This document shows, one piece after another, positions 47,237 through 59,783 of a DNA stretch of 64,000 nt. This stretch comes from Blasia pusilla. Its lineage: Eukaryota > Marchantiophyta > Marchantiopsida > Blasiales. Position numbers and translations under genes: made by a program. The stretch is from assembly GCA_050084515.1 (NCBI GenBank), contig CM114272.1:51336001-51400000 (forward strand), given 5' to 3'. A model generated the notes under the pieces. That model was not told the origin of the DNA and did not search any database. It saw only the letters and a program-made list of their open reading frames with translations. Within the stretch, counting starts at the first letter, position 1; each line of letters begins with the position of its first letter.

Positions 47237-48159
47237 GAGCAGCCACGAGTATCTGCACCAGCTGTGCAACAACGTGGATTTTGAGAGAGGACTGTGGCAC
47301 CATGAGCACATGGAGGTTATTGAGAGTTTGTGACTTAGAGACCCGCGCCATCATCTGCAACGCAGCCGCTAGGTATGATTTTTTGGGCATGCGGTGGAGC
47401 CCATCACCAACGCAATTGCACCCGTCAGGGTCATGGACTCGTGCTTTAACATGGAGGAGAAGATGGTGTTGCACCGGGAGGTTATCAGTATGACTATTGT
47501 CAAATGTACGATCACACACGCGCTAGATGTTTCAGCTTACACCTTGAGTTATGTCCAGACCGAGGGCCAGAGAGGGCACCAGAGCGAGTTTCTGGTCCGG
47601 GTGGGCCAGGAGGTCGTGCACCATGTGGTCCCGTTGGGGGATGAAGAGTTGGATTCACCTGAGGGGATGGTGGAGTTGACCGTGGAGGGGGTAGAGTCCC
47701 ACCACCTAGACGCGTTGAGGGAGATGCCAAGCGTGAGGCTTGGATGGCTGCTTAGATACAACAGCTACAACAGCAGATTGTTGCTATGGCATTGAGCTTA
47801 CCCGATGATGGATCCGTGGCATCAACGTCTTATGAAGCCGGCAGAGATATATAGAATCCTGGTTGGATGTGCGGGGTTATCCAGATGGAGGCTGCCATAA
47901 TTGTTATGCGTGGAGCAACCATAGAGTTGGATCCACAGCGAGGGGAAGCTAGGAAGCAAACCAGGCTTCCTCAGTCTTTCACGTTGTCCAAGGCGATCAG
48001 GATCCCATCGATGGGTCCTGATCAGAGTTCTCGGAGAGTTGGTAATGCTGTTGGTGTGTAGGCACGAAGGGCAATGGGAGAAGCGAGTGTGACAAATCTT
48101 ATTGCTGATGCTCAAGAGGAGCATGTGTCGAGCACGTTTTTGGGGGTGGCCATTGTTGT

Positions 48160-48895
48160 GTATTGGGCTCCTTTATTTTATGCTTCCGATGTTATGACGT
48201 TACGAGGTACGCCCGTCAAGGTTTTTTGGCTGACCACCACGCTATGTGAGCGTCGAGTTGGAGTTCTTGCATCACGTTCAGAGGTGATTGCAGAGGAGGT
48301 GATTGACCTACCCTTGGAGCCTATGCTTGGGCCGACCATGTCAGATTCTTGGTAGGCTGCGGCTGCTAGGATGGCGGAGATGCCCGCTAGACCCGCGATA
48401 GAGCATGCCATGGCTTCTCTTGGTGTTGTGTTGCTGGATAATCGGGGAGAAGTCTTCCAATTGGTGAGTCCATGAGGTAGAGCTTTTAGTCCGCAGCGCT
48501 TCTTGTTGGATTCAGGAGCGCAACCCCTGATGTTGGGGAAAGCGGCATTAAGAGGATGGGCCTTGACGAGAGCCAATATGGAGCGTTGTTCCTTCCGAAT
48601 ACAGACATCCTTGGATGGAGCAAGTACCACAAAATATTTCACTTGACAAGAGGTCGTGATGAGGATTCACACCAGACACCCTACAGATGAGTACGTGGTG
48701 CGAGGCAAGGCGATAGTGATCAATGCAGAGTCCTATGACATCTTGGTTGGTGGAGCACTGTTGTACCCGATGGGGTTTTCCTTGGATTACCGGGAGGAGT
48801 TAGCGTCTTATAGACCAGGATGGCAGTCAGGTGATGGGCACCTTAGCTCATTACCCATTCGATTCACAAGTACAATAATCGAGCGACGGCCATGA
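48160..48895 (+). pseudogene. Protease region of element 3
   Basis: The catalytic motif LDSGAQPLMLGKA is intact at 48506-48532 (DSGA 48509-48520). The second half of the fold is also well kept (ESYDILVGGALLYPMGF, from about 48728) and ends with a DYREE..SYRPGWQSGDGHLSSLPIRF stretch. A TGA near 48473 and a frame change near 48646 interrupt it. Together with element 1 it proves that the protease of this family is a normal retropepsin and that the changed motif in element 2 is decay. Confidence 0.75.
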
Positions 48896-49250
48896 GAGAT
48901 GGCAACGGCCAGGAGAGATGGCGACCTTAGTAGCATTTAGCAGCGCCATCACTTGGCCTAGTGATTTGATTGAGGGATATGTCTATGCAGAGAATACTCC
49001 CATTCCTAATATTTTTATGGAGAGGAGTGTCATGGTTGCCGCATCTGTCCGTGGAGGAGAGGTGCCACTTTGGGGCTCGAATGAGGAGCTTCGACGCTTA
49101 GCCATTGAGCATGTGGAGAGTGCGTGGAGCGAGTCATTTGCACCAGAGTGTGACGGGTCAGAGGAACCTGAGGTAGCCGAGAGTGCTATGATGACACCCT
49201 TGGATACCACACCCATTGTGTGGCGCATCCTAGAGGAGGATATTTGGATG

Positions 49251-50200
49251 TTGGATCTCGTTGGAGGGATCACCAGTGGGTTAGCTAATGTTTTGTAGGC
49301 AAGAGTACGTGTGTAGCAGTACCTCTATGTGGAGATTGATGATGTTGCGAGGTGCGCTTCATTTTACCATGTGGCGCACTTACGCCTCCATTTTCTCAAC
49401 TTTGTTGTGTGCGTCTGCTATCTTAGGATACTAGAGTTCCCTACCGAGGGATATTTCATTGCTAGAGGCGCATGACTTGGAGCGGGTGGGGACCATAGAC
49501 TTGGTTATTGCTGGTTGGCCGTGTTAGGGCCAATCGAGTGCTTGACGAGGTAGTGGATTAGCTCACACTCGATCCATGTTATTTTGGGAGATAATGCAGA
49601 TTTTTGTGACACTTGCAGGAGCATCAGTCTCATTCTCCAGCATACATTTTAGAGAATGTGCCGATTTTGGGCAATTTGAGGTCCTGCATGGTGACAAATG
49701 CACATCAAGTGTGCGCATGGATCGTCCCACCAGTATTTTTGGATGCCGCAAGTATAGGTTCTAGAGCACACCTCCCGCATCTTTGGTGGACCAACTTGGT
49801 CCCACACGAGGTGATGTAGAGGACATATGTGCGAGTGGAGCACCCCTCCCAATTGTTGGTGGTTCCATATTGGATCCGGACCGTCGATCACAGGCAGTGA
49901 GGCACGATGATCGACCGCCGTTGACTGTGGTCAACATGATTGGCATGCCACGGGCCTCCTTTCCCACATTTGTAAGTTTTCCAGCTTCTTATGCATTTTA
50001 GGGGGTCGGGTCGGGCTTAGTTTGAGATGACCACGTACAGAGGTTGGTGGAGCCCAATGCCGATAAGCAAGAGCGAGCGATGGGATTCCCCACAAGAGTG
50101 ACAACAATACCTTCACTATCAGAGGCATCACGATATCATGTCTGGGGTCAGGCGATGGACATGAACTGCTTAACATGGATTTTCAGCTTAGGAGTAGCCC
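49251..50200 (+). pseudogene. DNA cytosine-5 methyltransferase domain of element 3
   Basis: Same domain and position as 18199-19146. Readable motifs: I (LDLVGGITSGL, 49251), II (LYVEIDDVARC, near 49326), IV (GWPC with Cys codon 49522-49524, then a TAG at 49525-49527), VI (PAYILENVPIL, near 49638), VIII (SRAHLPHLWWTN) and IX (ERAMGFPTRV, near 50074). Several stops (TAG at 49297 and 49313) and frameshifts break it. Comparison with element 2 repairs the register between motifs I and II, where the consensus runs as one frame. The shared location between protease and reverse transcriptase shows that the domain belongs to the family. Confidence 0.8.
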
Positions 50201-50539
50201 AACAGGGTCGTTTTCGGATGCGACAGATCACAATTGTTGCGTTGATGAGTCCCATGCCTACCGAGACGGTTGAGGCAATGGCTGGGGGCAAGACCCGAGG
50301 AGATCGACATACTAGGGGTGATCGAGAGAGACACCCTTGGACTTCTTAGGATGTTTTGCAGGTACGCCAGAAGCTGATAGCCACAGCATCGAGCGTGGTT
50401 CCGAGTACTACACGTGGAGATTAGAGTTTGCAGTTAGCTGTAGGGGAGCAGCCAAGTTCTACTATCCTAGACAGGATTACACCATAGCAACCATCGGGAC
50501 CCGCGTCCGAGAGTCCTATAGTAATCACGACGGAGACTT

Positions 50540-51540
50540 GAGAGCTAGATATGGGCCATAAGTTGATAGGAGGAGAGCGGCGCCAGATACAACAGTTCCT
50601 GAGTAGTTATAGGAGCTATTTTGCATTTATCATGCATGATTTGGGTACGCTGAAGGGTCTAAGGATCCGCATTGAGTTTTCGAGTGACACGCCGATCTTT
50701 CGACGACCCTACATGTATTGTGATATGGAGAGGGCCCTCATTCAAAGCAGGAGGCAAGACTTGGTTGGAGCATGACTAGTGGAGATGTCGCATGGAGAGT
50801 ATGCATCTGCCACTGTCATGCACGCCAAGAAGGATGAGCATGGCAACTGGACGGATAGGCGGATGTATGGAGATTACCGACCTATCAATCGGCGGACGAA
50901 GTCCGATAGGTATGCCATGCCCACCCTTGAGGAGATCTTTGATGCGATTGGGCATGCAAAGGTCTTTAGTTTATTGGATTTGTGAGTCGGATACCATTAG
51001 TTGCATATCAGATTGGAGGACATGCAGAAGACGACATTTTAGGGCATTGATCCTCACGGAAAGGATTATTTGTACCAGTGGCGGTTATTACCATTTGGGT
51101 TAAAGAACGCCCCGAATGAGTTTCAAAGGGTCATAGATAGGATCTTGACAGGTCTGGATTTTGCTAGGTATTATGTTGATGACATCGTAGTCTTTAGCGC
51201 CACGGTGGAGGAGCATGAGCACATCTAGAGGTGGTGTTTTGACGATTATAGTTACATGAGATGAAGCTACATCCAGACAAGTGCAAGTTCTTCTACGACC
51301 GGATTGGGTACTTGGGTCACATGATATACCCAAGTGGCCTTGGTATGCACCAGACGAAGGTAGAGGCTATTTCATGAATTCCACACCCTACAGATGTGAG
51401 TCGTGTTCGTGCATTAATGGGATTGGCAAACTTTTATCGATGGTACGTCAAGGGTTTCAGTTCAATTGCGAAGCCACTGACCTTGCTCACCAAGGAGGAT
51501 CATGAATGGCACTAGGGGATGAGCAAGAGAGAGCCTTTCA
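50540..51540 (+). pseudogene. Reverse transcriptase of element 3
   Basis: Open pieces at 50551-50775 (FAFIMHDLGTLKG, PIFRRPY) and 50779-50985 (MHAKKDEHGNWTDRRMYGDYRPINRRTKSDRYAMPTLEEIFDAIGHAKVFSLLDL). Later parts lie in other frames, including the polymerase box YVDD at 51172-51183 (LTGLDFARYYVDDIVVF) and GLANFYRWYVKGF near 51420. It has fewer breaks in the fingers than element 2. The TGA at 50773-50775 sits at the same place as one in element 2, so it predates the split of the copies or both copies inherited it. Confidence 0.8.
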
Positions 51541-52010
51541 GCTGCTCAAGGACCGATTGTCGTCCGCGCCCATATTAAGGAGACCGATCACAGGGGACAT
51601 CCTTTCTAGTTGCATACTAATTGGAGCATGTTGGGGCTTGGATCCGTTCTCACCCAGCATGACAATGAGGGTAGAGAGTTTGTGGTGGCCTACGCTTGTC
51701 GCTTGAACAACGTTGTAGAGGAAAAATATAGCTCGTATGAGGATGAGTGCTTGGATGCGGTGTGAGCTGTCGCACATTTTAGGTCTTATCTATTTGGTAA
51801 CATCTTTACCATCATTAGTGATCATCAGCCACTTAAGTGGTTGATGAAGTCCGACAAGCTTACAAGGAAGCTTGCGAGGCGGGCTCTTTTGTTGCAAGAG
51901 TATGACTTCTAGGTCGTGCATAGACCTGGGATGCTCAACCAGGATGCAAATGGTTTGAGTTGTAACCCATGCCTGAGTCAGCAAGATGCAACTGGAGCTC
52001 ATTGGCATGG
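51541..52010 (+). pseudogene. RNase H domain of element 3
   Basis: Fragments in mixed frames: HTNWSMLGLGS near 51615-51650, YSSYEDECLD near 51728, then FTIISDHQPLKWL and RPGMLNQDANGLS. The Asn replacing the first catalytic Asp is shared with element 2, so either the family uses Asn there or the change was already fixed in a common defective ancestor. Confidence 0.7.
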
Positions 52011-52074
52011 TAAGAGTGATGAGGAGTTGATGCCACACAAGCGTCTGCCTATTTGGGCTTGTTGGCTAGGGAGG

Positions 52075-52634
52075 ATGGTAGAGTACGTGTAGTGCCTCAT
52101 CCTTTATAGAGAGCATCTTTGGTGCATCATGCTCACGAAGAGTTGGGTCATTTTGGAGTGAAATGGACGTTGAGCTTGCTCTCGATACAGTATTAGTGGT
52201 GAGGCATGCAGACTGACATTTAGCAATTTGTTGCCAGGTGCATGGTTTGTGATCGGGTCCGGGTATTGTTCAATGCTTTGACTCTAGAGTTGCATCCACT
52301 CATGATCATGAGTTTAGGTTATAGATGGAGTTTGGATTTTGCAAGACCTTTGCCTTTGACGGAGTGCCATGGTCATTATGTGTTGGTGATGGTCGAGCAC
52401 TTCTCGGAGTGGATAGAGTTGGTTGCATTTCCTGAAAAGCGAATGAGGGAGTAACGTATGGCTTCCTAGATCGAGTGTTGAGTCATTACGGCACACCGGC
52501 TGAGGTGTTGATAGACCAGGGTACTTCGTGAGATCATCTTGAGGCGGATGGACTAGCGGAGCAGGTTGTGCAGATGGTGGAGAGATGATTGCGCAAGTAT
52601 GGCTTGCAGAGAGGTCACCTAGGAGAATGGGATA
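52075..52634 (+). pseudogene. Integrase N-terminal and core fragment of element 3
   Basis: Shows H.HEELGHFGVK, CMVCDRV, the first catalytic Asp in WSLDFARPLP, the second Asp at 52514-52516 (IDQGTS) and the block with the Glu (E.DGLAEQVV). It stops dead at 52634, where element D begins, so the C-terminal domain and PHD finger are not represented. Confidence 0.75.
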
Positions 52635-53944
52635 TGTGATATCCACAATTTTGTAAATTTGGATATTTACACCTTTTCATTCAAGAAATGAAGACTCTAT
52701 GAAGTAAAACTTGTATATACATAACTATTTTAGATATTATGTTTGTGTATTGGAAGAATGAGTAATATTGAAGTGGATCACGAGGCTCCTATGACAAGGC
52801 AGAGAGGTGGAAAATCAAGGACTTGCCTTAGAGGAGAGGGAAATACGGTAACGAAGTCTAAAGACTCAGAGCGAAGCTTGGAAAAGACAACGAAGCCTTA
52901 CTAAGAACCTGTTTATAAAGTGCTTTGCTCTTGAAAGAAGCACGATGAAGAAGAAGAGGAAGAAGTACTTTGCTCTTCAACAAAGCACGAAGAACAAAGC
53001 ACTTGGAACAAGCCCAAAGAATGCAGCGCTTCATCCTCAAACCAAGAGGAAGAACTTCGTTCTCAAAGGAAAAAGAAGAGGTCCAGACTTTGCAGCAAAG
53101 CTAAGACTTGTCGTGATTTCAAGTGGCACACCGTTAGAATAGTTAGGCTAGGAAGAGGCATGACTTTTTGGACCAGATAGAAAGTTAGGACAGTTACGCC
53201 AAGCGGATTCATAGCAATCATTGGAAAAGATAAGAGAACCGTACATCAAGGTAGTTACAAACTCTCAATAGGTACTAGATTCCTAAGAGACGCTTCAGAT
53301 CTTTGGACCTACTATTGCCTCGGAGGATATTTAAGAAGCATGAAAGTAGCTATCATCATCATTCTTTCATTAAGTCCTTATGCTGTAGGAATGGTCCGAG
53401 CAAGGGAGTAGTATCCTCTCAAGCTTGTATACACTTTGAAGCTTTCTCATTCTTGATGGAGTAGTAAATAACTCATTTCTTCATTCTGATGTGCGATGCA
53501 TATGTTTGAGAATTCTTATTGGGTCTGCAGAGTGAAGAGTGGATCAGGAGAACACTTTCATCATTAGAATAATCAACATCAAGTTGTAAGAAATCTGTTC
53601 GACAGAGACTAGCCTACTTAGACGGATTGAGTTCCAAAAGTAGGAGAAGCGAGCTTCGTGTTGAGTTCTCTGTGAGGTTCTTTAGCGTTGAGTGAAGATC
53701 TACGTGAGCGTGAATTCAATCCCACTAGAGAAAATTGAGGAAAGAAATGTTGGTACTAGTAGAGAGAAGAATATCCTGATAAGTGATTGAATCCGAATTG
53801 TACACACTTAACTACAACTATTGCAAGATAAATGCCATCTCGAACTCTCTTTTCACATAATCGTGATCATCTTGGGTATCAAACTCATGAAATGAGTGTA
53901 TAAAGATCAATTCTTTTACTTCTTGTACATTACATATAGTTGCA
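52635..53944 (+). repeat. 5' LTR of element D
   Basis: Starts TGTGATATCCACAATTTTG and ends TATAGTTGCA. The first 130 bp match 63873-64000, including the AGAAT...GTAATATTGAAGTGGATCAC stretch. The right end is placed by the primer site that follows. Confidence 0.75.
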
Positions 53945-53950
53945 AATTGT

Positions 53951-53970
53951 TTGCACCGCTGCCGAGGATC
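53951..53970 (+). other. Primer-binding site of element D, tRNA-Asp type
   Basis: TTGCACCGCTGCCGAGGATC, six bases after the LTR. It matches the common plant gypsy site TGGCGCCGTTGCCGGGGATC, complementary to the 3' end of tRNA-Asp, at 16 of 20 positions. All four differences are transitions or single changes expected in an old copy. Confidence 0.7.
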
Positions 53971-54326
53971 ATTAGGTTTTCTGAAAAGGGAGAGGTTGAT
54001 GGGTAATCCGGGGCCGGGGGAAGAAGCCTCGATGCCTAGGAGACCCAACCATCTAGTTCCCACCGAAGAGCATCTCCTATCTCTAGCTATCCCCCTAAGA
54101 CAGTGGATGGAAGAAGATAGTAATCTTTTGTTGCATTAGTATTAGAGAAGATAGAAAAGTTAATTAGTATTGTCAAAGAACCCATCGCAGAACGGTGCTT
54201 CGCCCATGAACGTCAGTTGTACTCGGTGATGACCCGGTACTTCTGTTTATGGGAGGAAAACCTGGCAGGTAGAATTAGGAAGATCCAACTTTCTTTCCAT
54301 GGATCAATACCCTGTAGCAATCTTGG

Positions 54327-56300
54327 GTGTGCAACCAAGCTCACGAATCCCAAGAGGGACTCATGGAAGCCTCCCGGCCATTTGCTCAAGATCAGCGAGC
54401 TGATCGATGCAATAAGCAACAAGAAGATCATATGTCTTGGAGACTGCCGGGTGTATCTCCCAGTCTTCATCCTCAAACGAAGCCAAAGAGCAAGAAGAGG
54501 GACAGGAGTGCGCTCCCCAACACATCTCTTGCCACTTCTCAGTCGGAGGAGGAGTCAACCTGGAATCCCTTTGGGGACTCGGGGGACAAAGGGTCGGCCA
54601 GACCGACCAGATATGAACCTCTACCTCCTCCTTCCCAAACATCAAGTCCGGGACCTAGCAACCAAAGTTCCCTAATGGCTAATACAAGGAAGACACTGCT
54701 AAGATATCCCATGTTTGCAAGAGGACAAAGAGATGACGTTGACAACTTTGTGCTTGATTTTACCCATGTAGCTAAGGCTAATGGGGAAGGCTCGGAGGAA
54801 GATTTGCTACGAGTATTCTCGGGCCTACTAAAGAAGCAGGCAAGCCAGTGGTACGAGGGCCTGGGAGCGGAAGTCACTGAAACGTGGAAGAGGATAATGG
54901 AGGCCTTTCTTCATGAGTTCTACGACTTGGAGTTCGAGGATAGGCTTCTGACGAAGCTCCGTGATTTAAAACGTAAGAAGAAGGAAACTCTTAGGGAATA
55001 CACCCAAAGATTCTGAAGCCTCATAAAAAAACTCCAACACACAACTACCTCACAGTTGGTAGATTGGTTTGTGTCGGGACTAACCAAGGAAATGGACCGG
55101 TACTGCCGCCGGGGCCAACAAGATTCCCTGGAAGCAGTCATTGCATCAGCAGAGGCAAATGAAGCCTGCGAGAAGTCCCACAAAACGCGAAGACGATGTC
55201 ATCAATGGTGAGGCTCTTCGCACACTAGTTCTCCCTCCGAGGATGAATATTCGTGTATGGACACCGAAGCCTCTACCGACAACACCACGGTGTCCTCAAA
55301 CTCCGAAGAAGACCCAAAATCCAAACGGAAGAGAAAAAGCTCACGCCACCACTCTCCTAAGCGTGGACGGAAAACCAAGCCTGCAAAGCATGTCCCCTAG
55401 AGATCTGTAAGTCCAATACGAGGGACCGCAAGGAAGGCAGGCAAGTCTGCCATTGAAGAGTTAAGTGAACAAATGGCGGAGTTGAAAGTACATTTGGTGG
55501 CTCAGAAGGACCCAAGAAGAAGACCAGGTCTGATGAGACCCAACGTATGGTGCAGTGCGTGCGGAACCCAAGGGCATACTGCCCAGGAGTGTCACCTTCA
55601 GAGAGATCTACGCTGGATCTAGGAAGACCCTACGATGGAAGAAGGGTGGTATGAAGCCAAACAATGGGAAGGTTGTTATGCAATTCAACCCATGCCAACC
55701 GGCAATCTCGGATGAAGTTGGATCCCAAGGTATGTGCCTCCAGAATACGGGGAACAAAGACCCCTGAGACAGATTATGGGCTCTGCGGCCTTCACGCCAC
55801 CCATAAAAAGGAATTGTCGTTACAATCATGAGAGAGTCGACCATTGGGCCAATAATTGCCTAAATCCCAAGAGGCCAGTAGGACTCAATCCTGTGCGGGA
55901 ATTGCAAGAAGGGCGGGCACACTGTAGTGGAGTGCCCGAAGCCCAAGGTTTGGCAGTTGCTGGTCAACTATGTAACCATCTAGCAGCACAAGTAGAGTCC
56001 AAGAATGAAGTAAATGTTCAACTTGTCCGAGTGGAGTTAGTCTTCCCCAAGACAAGGCGGGTTACCATCAGGGAAGAGGAGTCCGACAGAACGAAAAACA
56101 AAGAATCCTCAAAGTGGCCCAAGGAACTCATGAACGAAGCTCTCGATGTCACCACGAGGACCCAAACCATCGGGACAACCAAGACAAGGGTAGGAGCTTC
56201 GTCTTCGCGCGAAGTCAAAGACCCCAAGAAGAAAAGCGTTGACACCTTCCACGCCGGGAAGGCCATTCTCAAAGGAGATGTCAACCCCGCCTTTGATTGA
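54327..56300 (+). pseudogene. Gag of element D with three CCHC knuckles
   Basis: One frame runs through the region and is cut by in-frame stops (TGA at 55014-55016 and 55207, TAG at 55398 and 55620, TGA near 55710). The capsid part is clear: DNFVLDFTHVAKANGEGSEEDLLRVF, ASQWYEGL, TWKRIMEAFLHEFYDLEF and ETLREYTQRF. The arginine normally following RF is a TGA here. A first knuckle is WCSACGTQGHTAQEC (about 55548), a second CRYNHERVDHWANNC lacks one Cys, and a third LCGNCKKGGHTVVEC lies one frame over at about 55890. Gag builds the particle and binds RNA. The 54327 start is not reliable; the natural start is probably upstream. Confidence 0.8.
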
Positions 56301-56594
56301 AGTCATCCCAAGTACTTCCATCAAGATGTCGAGGACCACGTTCGTGCTCAAGTCCGCCAAGACCAAGGCCCATAATGGGTCTCACAACAGACAACAGAGA
56401 ACTCAAGGGCACAAAAGGCGCCAACAATACAAGCCACCGTGACGTCGCCGCTGGTTTTTGAAGCCTACGACTTACTCAGGGACTTGGCATCAATGCCGGA
56501 AAATATCACCTTATTACAGTTGTCAATGGATAACCCTGTTTACGATAAAATTTTGCAAATGTGGAAGTTGGTGGTTAGAGGGATCTAACCACCA

Positions 56595-56604
56595 ACTAGG
56601 GGGG
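56595..56604 (+). other. Polypurine tract of element 3
   Basis: ACTAGGGGGG, in the conserved context CTAACCACCAACTAGG that also precedes the B arm of element 2. Confidence 0.75.
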
Positions 56605-56608
56605 CAAT

Positions 56609-56734
56609 TGGAGATATTTTGGTATTTCTTATCTTGTTGTTTGGATTCCATGAGTTAGCATGGGATCGTGTGTGTTTTTGTGTATGATCGTTGACAGCGC
56701 TATATGTTGTGTAGTTATGTGTATGCGCACCACA
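56609..56734 (+). repeat. Terminal arm B1 of element 3 (126 bp)
   Basis: TGGAGATATTTTGG to GCGCACCACA. It has the same length and nearly the same sequence as 57339-57464 and 23379-23504. An A-B unit follows after one base. Confidence 0.85.
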
Positions 56735-56735
56735 G

Positions 56736-57464
<729 letters not shown>

Positions 57465-58074
57465 AGTGTGGCAAGTACCAACACTTCAATACGGGGTCGT
57501 GGAAGAAGATCGTCTCTAGTTGGTGCAATATCTTTGAGTTGTGCATTAACTCCATCCCCAGCTGCCCCATTGCAAGGTGATACCATTCTTCTCAATAACA
57601 ACAACTTTGATGAACATCACCATGGGTTGGCTATTTCACAAGAAATATTTCAACATAAAGATCAAGACGCTGACCATAGTATCTAGGTTTGTGTATAAAG
57701 TTCTTAGTATAGACTTATGGATATTTGGCATTCATGCAACTAATGAGCTCATTCTCAAGTACCAAAGTCTTAAGCAAAGTTTTGTAGAATGATTATGGAT
57801 CATATGCCTCCTCTCCCATACAAGATCCGTATTCAAATTGTACCGCCGATAGAGGCTCACTTGAGATATGCAAATAGCCTATCACTTTAGCAATGTGAAT
57901 GACATTGTGACATCACAAGCAAGCAAATAAGTTGCATGATGAGAGAAAAGTATGTGCTCCCTCATTTCAAGAGTTAAGAAAGCAACCACCTACCACATGT
58001 ATGTTAATTCTTTCCTCAATTAAGGTTGTGTTTGGTAAGTTACATTCTTAAGCACAAAATAATGATGTATATAG
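57465..58074. other. No recognisable gene
   Basis: Unique-looking, moderately AT-rich sequence between element 3 and the solo unit at 58079, with no domain on either strand. Confidence 0.5.
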
Positions 58075-58078
58075 TATG

Positions 58079-58705
58079 TGTCACATCTTATTCAAAGTAG
58101 GTAGAGTTCTATCGCGTCGACGATATAGAGATTCAACGGGCTTTTTGGGTGTAACTTCGCCCCGAGATGTCGGATGAGGCTGGCGGTAGGTCTGTTGTAT
58201 CGGGAATGTCATTTTTGGAGATTTCCCTATTTTGGTTTTATTCCGTCACGTGACCCATTGACCGAGTCAAGAGTCACCCGGTAACCTGTGCACGCAGGTT
58301 ACCGTTGGGAGGGCTATTTTTGGGGGAAGAGATTTTTGGCTCTTCCTAAGGGTATAAGAGTTAGAGAGATGGATTTCTCAAGTCATCTTTATCATGTTGA
58401 GCCTTAGGAGCGCCTCTCTTGCATAGACGTGTGTGGGTGTGTAGGAGTTAGGATGCTAGCGTCCGTATTTCCTCATAGCAGAGGGTGGATATGGTTTGAT
58501 ATGCCGATGTAGATTCATGAATGTAGTTTTAGGCCGTGTGAGCCATTTTTACTACTCTTGATTTTTTTGTGGGGTCTCAGTGTATATGCGTGAGTGTATT
58601 TCATTTATGTTTGGATCTACCCGTATGTTGGGGAAGATCGGTGTTGTGTGGTATGTAGATGTGACCAGCGATGTGGGTTGTATAACGATATGTATATGCA
58701 CGACA
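58079..58705 (+). repeat. Solo A-B terminal unit, subfamily 2
   Basis: Starts TGTCACATCTTATTC and ends TATATGCACGACA; 627 bp. TATG lies immediately on both sides (58075-58078 and 58706-58709), a 4-bp target duplication. It matches 2555-3165, with the B arm beginning near 58568 (TGTGGGGTCTCAG) and a possible TATA box TATAAGAG at 58353-58360. No internal region is attached. Confidence 0.85.
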
Positions 58706-58709
58706 TATG

Positions 58710-59783
58710 GCATTTAAAAACTTGTGTGTGTGTAATTTTTGTTCTTCTTGCAAGGATTTAGAAGGAGATCACAACTTACAAAGGAGTCGAGCTAAGCTAA
58801 CCCGGCAACAAGCTACTACTAATTATTCACGACTTACTGCAGGAATTCAACTTGATTAGTTCTAGGAGCTAAGGATCATCATGAAACTACCAATTCACAT
58901 GTTAATCGGCCTATCTGCTGCTAAATCAGCCCATTCACTTTCACACATGAAAAGTGCATGTGAAGTTGGTAATATAAGTGACAATGCCCCAACTTTGTGC
59001 ACTTCTGATGTGGGAAAAGAAGGATTATACATATCCGTAGCATATGGTGAAATTTATGCACTTCTAATGCGTCTTACTACCTCTGATATATATTTACAAT
59101 GAGTCTAGCACTTACCAAGAGCCAAGGTTACCATAATCGCCCAACAAACGGAAGTGCACTTAAGTATTTGGGCATAGATAAGTAGAGATATTGACTCACA
59201 ATATTGAACCATGGTAGCAGACCATTTGTTATTTGAAAATTTTACTTTCTTGTATAATTTGTATGTGCTCATCTTGAAGATATATTGATTCAACTCACAT
59301 TATTCCCCATATTGTTTTTTTCAGGTCGTGCACAAATAGATACGACTATGTGTGTTGTTGGCATAAAGTTAGAGGACTTTAGTACATATATATTTTACAC
59401 AAATATTTCACGATATCAACTATTTTGGTGATGGGTTGTTTTGCACTAAGCAAGTTTGACCTAGTGGTTTGCAATCAATCTATGTGATTCCAGTGGCGTG
59501 GTTACACAAACACAGATATGGACGGGAAAGTTTGGATATGTCGACGAACATGGATTGCAAAAGATAGGACCCACATTTATAGTTCATGGTGGAAGGTAGG
59601 GTAAGGATGGACGGGGTAATAACTTCCAATAAAAGGGGAGGGAGTGGAGGTGGGAGGAGGAGAAAGAAGGGGGAGATCGAGCGTATATGGACAAGTCTTT
59701 CTATCGGATGGACGTAAGTCCACGGACATGTCAACAGGCACAAACTTTATCCATTTGCAACCTTGTCCAATGCCCGAAAATAT
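58710..59783. other. No recognisable gene
   Basis: AT-rich; a short open frame at 58881-59102 has no recognisable domain. The right end leads into the Helitron helicase relic. Confidence 0.45.

Larger units (their letters stand above)
52635..56565 (+). mobile_element. Element D: truncated Ty3/gypsy retrotransposon (LTR, primer site, Gag)
   Basis: Begins with a 1.3-kb LTR (52635-53944), then a primer-binding site and a Gag gene with three zinc knuckles, and ends at about 56565 in a LLQL-type segment that usually precedes the protease. Protease, polymerase and 3' LTR are missing. The start of a related LTR is at the right window edge (63873). It interrupts the integrase of element 3, so it is the younger insertion. 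Confidence 0.8.
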
